IMG/VR virus record: IMGVR_UViG_3300033146_000658 | Span: 1-64,000 of that record | Direction: 5' to 3' (one strand) | Source: a virus | DNA length: 64,000 bases | In this document: piece by piece, positions 15,785-23,296 of the stretch | Layout of the letters: every line of letters begins with the position of its first letter | How positions within the stretch are numbered: the first letter of the stretch is position 1 | The notes under the pieces: generated by a model | The model's input: only the letters and a program-made list of their open reading frames with translations | Told to the model about the DNA's origin: nothing | Database searches by the model: none | Translations under genes and position numbers: made by a program

Positions 15785-16038
15785 TGAAATATAGCAAATA
15801 TGATATATTCCAATTTAATAGTCACTTTTTTAGACCGTTAGATGATATGAGGTTACATAAAGGGGGCATAAGAATAAAAACTTTTAAAACTATAAGAGTG
15901 AATAAGGGAGAACCTACTAGCGACGCATTAATTAATTTAGAAGCTGATGCGCCATTTGATAATTATGTAAAGGATAATATATTTAAACTTGTAAAAAAGC
16001 ATAATCTTGACAATATTGGAATATTAAGAATTATTTAA
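15784..16038 (+). CDS. Small basic protein with C-terminal GILRII tag
   Basis: An 84-residue basic protein, with strand-like segments and the tail NIGILRII (77-84); Arg replaces the otherwise invariant Lys. It starts inside the preceding stop and lies within the amidoligase locus, directly before the type 2 COOH-NH2 ligase. That placement makes it a good candidate substrate or partner. Function unknown. Confidence 0.65.
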   Translation: MKYSKYDIFQFNSHFFRPLDDMRLHKGGIRIKTFKTIRVNKGEPTSDALINLEADAPFDNYVKDNIFKLVKKHNLDNIGILRII

Positions 16039-16053
16039 TTAATTAATTAACAA

Positions 16054-16872
16054 ATGAATAACAAAGAAGTTAAATTTTTACTTGGGAGTGACCCAGAACT
16101 TTTTCTAAAGCGTCGAGTTAAAGGCGTTTTAGACTTCTTTAGCCCAGAAGGACTATTGACTGGAACAAAAACAGAGCCAGAATGGATTGACGAGAACAAA
16201 CAGAGAGGTATATTATTAGATAATGTGTCACTTGAGTTCTTGACTGCTCCATCTGGTAACAAAAGAGATTTCGTTGATGAGCATAAATTCATGATGAATT
16301 ACGTTAAGACTGCGATGTCTGCATATAAATTAGTTGTATCGGAGGATTCGGTCGCTGAATTCAATGATAAATATTTATCTACAGCAAATGCTACAGAATT
16401 CGGGTGTTCTGAATCATTTAATGCAAGAACCGGAAAGGTTAATGTAATGCCTGATGCGTCAATATCTAAGAAAAGAAGTTGCGGTGGTCATTTACACGTG
16501 AGCGTTGATGATTATGACATGACATTTGAGGATTGCATAGATATAACTAGAATCATGGATTTGTATCTAGGGGTTCCATCTGTAATAATGAGTAAGGATA
16601 CGGAAAGACGAAATATGTTCTACGGGAAAGCTGGAGAATTCAGATGGCAACGAGAACGATATTTAGAATACCGATCATTAGATAACTTTTGGTTATTCGA
16701 TGAGAAGTATATGGAATGGGCATGGGCTCAAACGGAAAGGGCATTAGTTGCGTGGCGTAATGGGTTTAGAGTTGATAACAAATTATACGATATAATTGAA
16801 TTAACAATAAACAAATACGACAAGGCGTCAGCTAATGTCATAATTGATAAATTTAACTTAAACATAACTTAA
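16054..16872 (+). CDS. Phage COOH-NH2 ligase type 2 (amidoligase)
   Basis: A 272-residue enzyme of the glutamine-synthetase-like amidoligase group. Conserved features are visible in order: G-S-D-P-E-L-F (11-17), G-T-K (37-39), D-N-V-S-L-E-F (56-62), G-C near 117-118, C-G-G-H-L-H-V (143-149), R-R-N-M-F-Y-G-K-A-G-E-F-R (185-197) and Y-L-E-Y-R-S-L (203-209). These acidic, histidine and arginine residues build the ATP and metal site. Such ligases join a carboxylate to an amine, with proposed roles in peptide or wall modification. It is followed two bases later by a glutamine amidotransferase that could supply ammonia. Confidence 0.8.
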   Translation: MNNKEVKFLLGSDPELFLKRRVKGVLDFFSPEGLLTGTKTEPEWIDENKQRGILLDNVSLEFLTAPSGNKRDFVDEHKFMMNYVKTAMSAYKLVVSEDSVAEFNDKYLSTANATEFGCSESFNARTGKVNVMPDASISKKRSCGGHLHVSVDDYDMTFEDCIDITRIMDLYLGVPSVIMSKDTERRNMFYGKAGEFRWQRERYLEYRSLDNFWLFDEKYMEWAWAQTERALVAWRNGFRVDNKLYDIIELTINKYDKASANVIIDKFNLNIT

Positions 16873-16873
16873 T

Positions 16874-18724
16874 ATGTGTGGTATAACAGGTAGTATAAAA
16901 CGTTACGAAAGTGATATTTGTATTAATAAAATGAAAATATTAACCATAGGAAATAGAGATAGAGGAACAACTTCTACAGGTATTGCTATGGTTGATAAAG
17001 ATGGTAAACATTATGTAAATAAAGTAATGAAAGGCCCATTATTATCACTCGAGGATGGCGATTTGTTTGATGCAAATAATATACCTTCTGTATGTATAGT
17101 TCATAATAGAGCGCCTAGTATAGGGACTTTAAAGACTATAGATCAAGCTCATCCAGTAGAGTATGATAATATTTTACTAGTTCATAATGGAACAATTCAT
17201 AACGAAGAGGCGTTGGCTGAAAAGTATGGAGTAGACATAGATCATGGGGACACTGACACTACGGTATTAGCTAAGATATTGAATAAAAAAGAATTCGATG
17301 TTTTAAGTGATTATTTTGGTGCGGCATCATTATTATGGATGTATAAAGATGAGCCAGATAGCTTGTATGTTTTTAGAGGAGAATCTAAAACAGGAAGTTA
17401 CACTGCATTTACTTCAGAGGAGAGACCATTATACACATACGAAGGTAATGAAGGGTTTTATTTTGGCTCAGTAGAAGATTATTTAGAGATAATAGCTGAC
17501 AATAAGGATGATGCTGAAGAGTATGTTAATAAAGTCAAGGCTAATGTTGTTATAAAATGCAGCACAGGAGAATCAACTCCGTCGATAATAAAGACTATAG
17601 ATAGATCTAAAGCTCAGCAAACAGCGGCCTATAAACCTTATGTTGCTCCAGGATCAAAAAACGTAAACCAATCAACAAAGGCTCAGATGTCGATTGGCAC
17701 TGGAGCTGGGCGAGAGGAAAGGGGTTCAGTATGCACGATTTCTAACTTAACTGAATTCTATAAGAAATATTCAATTAAAGATGATTTGGATTATGGAATA
17801 ATTTCAGAAATTGATACTAGAAAGGGATTCCCTGATGAATTTGTTGATGAAGACTTAATAGGTAGTCGAATACATTATTATAAAAGTCGATACTGGAGGA
17901 ATAATAACCCGGTGAATGGTATTTATCATGTATTTAGTGACGGAACTATTAATCCTGTCGCTACAAGCGGAACTTCACAATATGCATTTATTCAAGGATG
18001 GTTATTAAAGGATATGAATGATTATAAAGGATTAGTATTAAATACACTAGGACTTGTTAATCCAGGGACTCCATTAAGTTTAGAATTGCTGTCAGGCAAG
18101 ACCGATATGCCTATACTTAAAATATTTAAAACTACAGGTAACACTGAAGACCTTAAGTATTATAAGAATAAGACTACACTATATACTAGTGTTTACGAAC
18201 CTCTATTTGCGTCTATTAAATATTATGTATTTGATCGCTACGGATATATAGAATCGGCTATAAATTTCTTACTGGAGGACTTGACTGTTGGTGATGTTGT
18301 ATTAACTAACGAATGGAAAGTCATAAAAGTAACGGATATTAATGGAACATTTGATGATTCTTATAGCGGGATGGATAAAAATAATATTGCTGTAGAAGCG
18401 TTTATTGAGGATATACTATTATTAAATGATAGCGCCCCTCATGATGATTTAATATCACCATCTATAGCATACATAATATCAGCATCGCCTATCGCTGACA
18501 ATAACGATCCAGCGAATAATGACATCGATGACGGCAGATATACTATACAAGATATTCATTATTGTAGAGCTGATGCCATAAGCGCCACAGAAGGTGCTAT
18601 AGAGGAAATCAAGGCAATAGGGACTGAATTATTTCAAAATCATGACAATAGTTTACGTTTAGTGGAGGTGTGCGAATCGGAAATTGACAAATTAAAACAA
18701 GCATTAAAAATTTTATCTGAATAA
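16874..18724 (+). CDS. Class II glutamine amidotransferase with C-terminal extension
   Basis: A 616-residue protein. The N-terminal 230 residues are an Ntn-type glutaminase: catalytic Cys2 in M-C-G-I-T-G, I-V-H-N-R-A at 75-80, H-N-G-T-I-H-N at 104-110 and D-T-D-T at 126-129. It releases ammonia from glutamine. Residues about 250-616 are unlike asparagine synthetase or GlmS synthase domains and contain no PP-loop, so the acceptor reaction lies elsewhere, presumably in the adjacent amidoligases. The gene is packed between the two amidoligases and its stop overlaps the next ATG. Confidence 0.8.
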   Translation: MCGITGSIKRYESDICINKMKILTIGNRDRGTTSTGIAMVDKDGKHYVNKVMKGPLLSLEDGDLFDANNIPSVCIVHNRAPSIGTLKTIDQAHPVEYDNILLVHNGTIHNEEALAEKYGVDIDHGDTDTTVLAKILNKKEFDVLSDYFGAASLLWMYKDEPDSLYVFRGESKTGSYTAFTSEERPLYTYEGNEGFYFGSVEDYLEIIADNKDDAEEYVNKVKANVVIKCSTGESTPSIIKTIDRSKAQQTAAYKPYVAPGSKNVNQSTKAQMSIGTGAGREERGSVCTISNLTEFYKKYSIKDDLDYGIISEIDTRKGFPDEFVDEDLIGSRIHYYKSRYWRNNNPVNGIYHVFSDGTINPVATSGTSQYAFIQGWLLKDMNDYKGLVLNTLGLVNPGTPLSLELLSGKTDMPILKIFKTTGNTEDLKYYKNKTTLYTSVYEPLFASIKYYVFDRYGYIESAINFLLEDLTVGDVVLTNEWKVIKVTDINGTFDDSYSGMDKNNIAVEAFIEDILLLNDSAPHDDLISPSIAYIISASPIADNNDPANNDIDDGRYTIQDIHYCRADAISATEGAIEEIKAIGTELFQNHDNSLRLVEVCESEIDKLKQALKILSE

Positions 18725-20124
18725 TGGAAAATATTATAATTAAATTTAATGGAGAAAAGGCTCCAAGATCAAAATGCAGACGCCTTAGACGGGGGAAATT
18801 AAAGCCTGAATTCTATGAAAGAAATATTGACTGTTTCAGGATAGATGGAGTATGGAGACGTTGTGATGATAAATATATTTATAAAAATCTTGACAGAAAA
18901 GATGAATATGTTCGTAAGTCATATTTTGACGATCATATTAAAAATAATTCAAGAGGATTAAAGATATACACAATAGGCGTTAATGCTGAAGGTGATGATA
19001 TCATGGGTTATAGCACTGGTATACCATTTAATATCGTTGAGGTATACAATGAAGATACTGGTGAAATCGAGAGACATAGAACTAGTGAATTTGATAGTTC
19101 TAATTATTCTAGAAATGAGAAAAACGGAATATATTACAAGAGAGGCCACGCATCTAACATAAGTGGTCAGTCAGGCATGTTGTATCGTAGAGAAATCTAT
19201 AACTTTGATAAAATTATGGGATTTTATAGAGATGCAAAATTCTCATTTAATCCAATAAGAAAATCTAAATATTCGTTTGGTGTAGAAATAGAAACAGAGA
19301 ATGGTAAAATCCCTGTTTCTGAATTAACATCACTAGGATTATTCCCTTTAAGGGATGGGTCTATAGGAGGGTTTGAATATACTTCTGTGCCATTTAATGA
19401 TTTAGGACATGCTGTAGATATCGCTAAAGCGGTATCTAAGTATTGCCAAATAAGCACAGCTAATTCATTACATGTGCATATAGGTGGATTAAATACCGAT
19501 AAAGACAGTATTGTTACAATGTATGAAGTTTTGTATAATTTACAAGATGAAATATACTCTATGTTCCCGGCTTATAAGCAAGGCAGGAATGATGTGAAAA
19601 GACAGGCTTATTCTGATAGATTACCTAGATTGTCGCGTGACAGCGTAGATTCATACTTTAATGAATTAATGCAATTCTTCACTAATGGGAACATGAATGG
19701 AGAATCTTACAAGGGTAAAAGACTTAATCATCCACAAGACCCTAACGGGGAACATAAGTGGCAGATAGGTGCTAGATACAGAATCTTTAATTTAGTTCCA
19801 ATGATATTTTCTGAAGGGAGGACTGTTGAATCCAGGATACATGAGGAGACAACGAACCCTTATAAAATAGCTTATTGGATAATGATTAATGAAGCGATTG
19901 TTGATTATGCTCAGAAAAGAACTTTTAAACAGGTTTTTGGTAAGAAAATCACATTAGACTTAATATTGAATGAGTATTTCGGCAAGAAAGAAGTTTCTGC
20001 ATTAACTACATATATAGACGAGCGAAAGAAATTATACGCAACTATAGGAGTTAATGATATAGAAACGTATTTAAAGATATCTAGTGAAGATAAATCTTAC
20101 GAACCGCCAATTAAGCTCTTTTAA
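18724..20124 (+). CDS. Amidoligase (Amidoligase_2 type)
   Basis: A 466-residue protein. The C-terminal 290 residues show the Amidoligase_2 pattern: F-G-V-E-I-E-T-E (185-192), R-D-G-S-I-G-G-F-E-Y-T-S (210-221), H-V-H-I-G (250-254), then R-Y-R-I-F-N-L and T-V-E-S-R-I-H-E-E-T-T-N further on. These acidic and histidine residues form the metal/ATP centre of the glutamine-synthetase-like fold. The first 180 residues are basic and may bind the substrate. Encoded directly after the glutamine amidotransferase and before two small tagged genes. Confidence 0.8.
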   Translation: MENIIIKFNGEKAPRSKCRRLRRGKLKPEFYERNIDCFRIDGVWRRCDDKYIYKNLDRKDEYVRKSYFDDHIKNNSRGLKIYTIGVNAEGDDIMGYSTGIPFNIVEVYNEDTGEIERHRTSEFDSSNYSRNEKNGIYYKRGHASNISGQSGMLYRREIYNFDKIMGFYRDAKFSFNPIRKSKYSFGVEIETENGKIPVSELTSLGLFPLRDGSIGGFEYTSVPFNDLGHAVDIAKAVSKYCQISTANSLHVHIGGLNTDKDSIVTMYEVLYNLQDEIYSMFPAYKQGRNDVKRQAYSDRLPRLSRDSVDSYFNELMQFFTNGNMNGESYKGKRLNHPQDPNGEHKWQIGARYRIFNLVPMIFSEGRTVESRIHEETTNPYKIAYWIMINEAIVDYAQKRTFKQVFGKKITLDLILNEYFGKKEVSALTTYIDERKKLYATIGVNDIETYLKISSEDKSYEPPIKLF

Positions 20125-20354
20125 TGAGACCTATCAAAATTGGCGATGTTTATGCAAGGATTGGTGATGATAATTCTCAATTAAAAATTGTAAGAAGACT
20201 AGCTGATGGTAATTTTATATACTTACCTAATTTATGGTTCAGCAATACCGCTAACGAAATATCATACACCACGTGCATATCTAATATTAAGATGGGTTTT
20301 TGGACACTGGTGGTCACTCATGTTCCTAAAGTTGGGATATTTAAAATACTTTAA
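20124..20354 (+). CDS. Small beta-rich protein with C-terminal GIFKIL tag
   Basis: A 76-residue protein, P-I-K-I-G-D-V-Y-A-R at residues 3-12 resembling the opening strand of an SH3-like barrel, tail KVGIFKIL (69-76). It starts in the stop of the amidoligase gene and is followed one base later by another tagged gene. The pair may be a duplication, though their middles have diverged. Function unknown. Confidence 0.65.
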   Translation: MRPIKIGDVYARIGDDNSQLKIVRRLADGNFIYLPNLWFSNTANEISYTTCISNIKMGFWTLVVTHVPKVGIFKIL

Positions 20355-20355
20355 T

Positions 20356-20604
20356 ATGGAGTTTAAATTTAAAGTTGGGCAAAAATTCAAAAGATGTGAA
20401 CCATTTTTTAAGCCACATCAATGCATTGATTTTAAAATTATTAAGGTTAGCGAATATGGAATAACAATAGATAAGTCGTATATGCTTGATAATTTTTTTG
20501 ACGGATATGAAATTGATAAAAATAATGCATCGTACCATATTCGGACTAATCATTGGGAATTAATAAAATCACCACGAAATATAGGAGTATTAAAAATTCT
20601 ATAA
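20356..20604 (+). CDS. Small SH3/KOW-like protein with C-terminal GVLKIL tag
   Basis: An 82-residue basic protein with F-K-V-G-Q-K-F-K-R at residues 5-13, similar to the openings of the proteins at 8719 and 9005, and tail NIGVLKIL. I use ATG 20356; an in-frame upstream start at 20206 would lie wholly inside the previous gene and add 50 residues of unrelated sequence. Function unknown. Confidence 0.7.
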   Translation: MEFKFKVGQKFKRCEPFFKPHQCIDFKIIKVSEYGITIDKSYMLDNFFDGYEIDKNNASYHIRTNHWELIKSPRNIGVLKIL

Positions 20605-20645
20605 CTTACTAATAACGATCAATCTAAATTTATAAAGATTGATAT

Positions 20646-21041
20646 ATGAATAGAAAAGTAAAAACGACTGAGTATATTGAGTTTAGTTTAACTAATCTTG
20701 ATAAACTCAGTCTTAATAAATTTAACACTCAACACTTTATAGTGAAGAGTAAATGGAAAAACGCGTTTAAGGAATTAGTCAGAGAACAAACTAATAATCT
20801 TAAATTAGATGGAGGTTACGAATTGGATTTCAACTTCTTCTTTAGCGGTAGGAAATTAGACAAGATTAATGTTGCTCATTATTGCAAGACTTGTGAAGAT
20901 ACTATCTTTACTGAAGATAAGGATAATGGCACGGTCTCGATGAATACTAATCAAATACCTAAGAAGGATATAGATGACAGAGGTAATTATGTCAATATAA
21001 TCCTTACGAAAGAAAAGGAGGTGTCTGATGAGGTTAATTAA
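20646..21041 (+). CDS. RusA-like Holliday junction resolvase (tentative)
   Basis: A 131-residue basic protein. The order of an N-rich strand, a Lys/Trp helix, then K-L-D-K-I-N-V-x-H-Y-C-K-x-x-E-D and later K-K-D-I-D-D-R-G-N-Y-V resembles the metal-binding aspartates of RusA (D-x-D-N ... K ... D ... D-D). Length fits RusA (about 120-150). RusA cuts four-way junctions before packaging. The nuclease gene that follows overlaps by 14 bases and fits a recombination unit. Spacing is not canonical, so this is a moderate call. Confidence 0.5.
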   Translation: MNRKVKTTEYIEFSLTNLDKLSLNKFNTQHFIVKSKWKNAFKELVREQTNNLKLDGGYELDFNFFFSGRKLDKINVAHYCKTCEDTIFTEDKDNGTVSMNTNQIPKKDIDDRGNYVNIILTKEKEVSDEVN

Positions 21042-22026
21042 AGACAGTGAGTATTATTCAATTAGAAAGAAGAGTTATTCAATGTTAGCCAGATTCGATC
21101 GCGACGGCCCAATGTCGCTAATTAAGGAGTTTAAAGAGACTCCGGCGATGTTATTAGGTAGCCTAGTTGATGATATGGTCACAAATGCAAGTCAAGTTGA
21201 TAGTATTTATGCGATATCAAAACACAAAACGCCGACAGCATCATTATTAGTGTTATTTGATGAGATTAAGAAAGATTTCGTTAAGTTTGCGCCAAAGGGC
21301 GTGATGAATATTGATTTAGTGGCTGAATTAGCCCATGAGCTTATCTTATGGGACTCCGTTAAGAAACCTGATGTATTTGTTAAGAAGTTTAATACAAGTG
21401 CGTTTAGAGGGTATATAATGGAGTATTTTAATAATTTTGGCAAAAGGGTTGTTGATCAAGAAATGTGGAATTTAGCAGATAAGATGGCTGGAGCATTATT
21501 GAATGATAAAGTTACTGGGCCGTTATTTAAGAATGAAGAAGGTGAATCTATATTTCAGTTATCTATACTTTGGGGAGACAAAGAGCAATTTAAATCAAGA
21601 TTAGATTTAGTTGTATTAGATCACGAAAATAAACTGATTAGACCTTTTGACTTGAAAACTATGGGATTGCCTGTAGAAGAGTTCAGGAGTTCATTTATGA
21701 ATTTCCGCTATTATATTCAGGATGCGGTATATACAGACGCGGTTGAGGAATGGCGTAATGAGACTTATCCAGATTATGATATTGCGGATATTGAAAACAT
21801 CGTAATATCATCAAAAGAGCCAGACAATCCAGTATTATTTAAAGTTAATAAAGATTGGGTTGCTGCTGGTAAGTATGGGTTCTTCTTAGGTAATTATAGA
21901 AAGCGAGGTTATTTAGAATTAGCTGATGAGGTTGATTGGCATAGATCTAATAAGATTTATAACAAAAGCCGAGAACAGGTAGAGAAAGGCTTTTTGTCTA
22001 TTGATTTTAACGGGAGGTTAGAATAA
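21028..22026 (+). CDS. PD-(D/E)XK exonuclease (RecB/Cas4-like)
   Basis: A 332-residue protein. The core reads G-S-L-V-D-D-M (about 46-52), K-S-R-L-D-L-V-V (about 190-197), R-P-F-D-L-K-T (about 207-213), then F-R-Y-Y-I-Q-D-A-V-Y, which are the D, (D/E)xK and QxxxY motifs of RecB-family nucleases. There are no Fe-S cysteines. Such phage enzymes resect DNA ends for annealing recombination, in line with the Sak4-like ATPase and SSB. The ATG at 21028 follows a strong AGGAGG site inside the end of the RusA-like gene. Confidence 0.75.
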   Translation: MRLIKDSEYYSIRKKSYSMLARFDRDGPMSLIKEFKETPAMLLGSLVDDMVTNASQVDSIYAISKHKTPTASLLVLFDEIKKDFVKFAPKGVMNIDLVAELAHELILWDSVKKPDVFVKKFNTSAFRGYIMEYFNNFGKRVVDQEMWNLADKMAGALLNDKVTGPLFKNEEGESIFQLSILWGDKEQFKSRLDLVVLDHENKLIRPFDLKTMGLPVEEFRSSFMNFRYYIQDAVYTDAVEEWRNETYPDYDIADIENIVISSKEPDNPVLFKVNKDWVAAGKYGFFLGNYRKRGYLELADEVDWHRSNKIYNKSREQVEKGFLSIDFNGRLE

Positions 22027-22454
22027 TGATAATTAACAAAAGCTACCACATGATATATCCAATGTTTGAAAAAAACTTAGACATGAGGTATAGTGCATTT
22101 AACTCTTATATGAATCATAGAAAATATAAGAATACAATAACCATAGATATATTATTTAAAGATGATCACATTGACACTGGCTATGAATCATTTGGATATG
22201 TCGAATTTGATAAATATTTAAGAGGCCATAATTTATATGTAACACATAGAGATAATGGAGATTATATATCTTACACATTTAACATTCCTCAATCACTGAA
22301 TCAAGTAGTGTCTGATTTATGGCATGGCGATTGGGAATTTATCACTAAACAGAATTATAATGAGATGACAGCAATTGGACAAATGGTATTTCAAGAATTA
22401 AAAAACAAGGAGATTCCTCTAAAAAGATACAAGACATATGAGCAAGCGTTTTAA
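22026..22454 (+). CDS. Unknown protein
   Basis: A 142-residue soluble protein rich in Tyr, Asn and His with alternating alpha/beta pattern, no metal-binding or nucleotide motif. It begins in the stop region of the nuclease gene (TAATG) and overlaps the next, tagged gene by 17 bases. It is presumably expressed with both; no function can be read. Confidence 0.6.
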   Translation: MIINKSYHMIYPMFEKNLDMRYSAFNSYMNHRKYKNTITIDILFKDDHIDTGYESFGYVEFDKYLRGHNLYVTHRDNGDYISYTFNIPQSLNQVVSDLWHGDWEFITKQNYNEMTAIGQMVFQELKNKEIPLKRYKTYEQAF

Positions 22455-22662
22455 ATTAATAAAAGGTCAGGTATATTATAGGGAAATGTCTAATATACGA
22501 TGTAATATAATTAATCTATTTGGCGAAACTGTTATTTATAATCACGATAACGGAGAAGAACATCATGGCAAAATTAGTTGGCTGTCTGACGCATTGTCTT
22601 CGTCTGGTTATATTTTAGAGAAGGTAATGCATAACAATATGGGTATATTAAAAATATTATGA
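22438..22662 (+). CDS. Small protein with C-terminal GILKIL tag
   Basis: A 74-residue protein, the shortest tagged member. F-K-L-I-K-G-Q-V-Y-Y-R at residues 5-15 resembles the SH3-like opening of other members; tail NMGILKIL (67-74). It overlaps both neighbours (upstream by 17 bases, downstream by four, ATGA). Function unknown. Confidence 0.65.
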   Translation: MSKRFKLIKGQVYYREMSNIRCNIINLFGETVIYNHDNGEEHHGKISWLSDALSSSGYILEKVMHNNMGILKIL

Positions 22663-22889
22663 CAAGAGGTCGGTATATAGAGATAATGGATAATCCTGTC
22701 CCAGAAAACATTAATGAACTATTATTTTCATATGTTAGCGATAATAACAAGGTTATGACTGTCGATCAATTGAATATTTTCAATAGACTTGGACTAAAAG
22801 GAGAGGCTATAATCACAGCTTCAAAATATTATGAAGACTTGTTTGAAATAGCTAGTCTTGAAACAGAAAAAGGTATAATTAGATGGTAA
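22659..22889 (+). CDS. Small helical protein, unknown
   Basis: A 76-residue, mildly acidic, mostly helical protein without recognisable motifs. Its ATGA start overlaps the preceding stop and the next gene begins one base after its stop. Likely part of the same operon as the nuclease genes. Confidence 0.55.
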   Translation: MTRGRYIEIMDNPVPENINELLFSYVSDNNKVMTVDQLNIFNRLGLKGEAIITASKYYEDLFEIASLETEKGIIRW

Positions 22890-22890
22890 T

Positions 22891-23235
22891 ATGGGAAAGA
22901 GTTTGAGAAAAATGAATAAGCAGGAACTCATTGCAAAAGTAGTTGAGTTGGAAGAGAAATTAATTAGCCAGAATGATGATTCTAGCGCTACTGATTCAGC
23001 ATATTTTGTTGAATTTGCAGAAACTAAAGAATCATTAATCAAATGTAATAAGAGTGCAGAAATATTACGTGATAAAATTGTTACGTATAAATCTACACTA
23101 AAGGACAATTCTGAAGCTATGATTAAATTAAGTAATGATTTAGAATCATCTAAAGAATTCGTTAAATTTTATAGCGATATGAATATTCTTCAATTTGCAT
23201 ATTGGAAGATAGTAAATTCAAGAATATTAGATTAA
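22891..23235 (+). CDS. Coiled-coil protein, unknown
   Basis: A 114-residue protein: basic start, then a long heptad-patterned helix (about residues 8-85) and an aromatic C-terminus (L-Q-F-A-Y-W-K-I-V). Similar in style to the 4674 product, but without clear sequence identity. It ends the run before the ribonucleotide reductase leader. Function unknown. Confidence 0.6.
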   Translation: MGKSLRKMNKQELIAKVVELEEKLISQNDDSSATDSAYFVEFAETKESLIKCNKSAEILRDKIVTYKSTLKDNSEAMIKLSNDLESSKEFVKFYSDMNILQFAYWKIVNSRILD

Positions 23236-23275
23236 CACAATAATTAACAATTATCTATAACTATATTTATTTATA

Positions 23276-23287
23276 AACAATTTAAAT
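23276..23287 (+). promoter_or_regulatory. AAACAATTTAAA leader element
   Basis: The element stands 9 bases before the ATG at 23297, in a 61-base A/T-rich gap that separates the coiled-coil gene from the ribonucleotide reductase gene. The gap could carry a promoter. Confidence 0.4.
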
Positions 23288-23296
23288 ATATAGTTA

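Noticed and set aside
20206-20604. A longer start for the tagged gene at 20356
   Set aside because: The extra 50 residues lie inside another tagged gene and lack similarity to family members.
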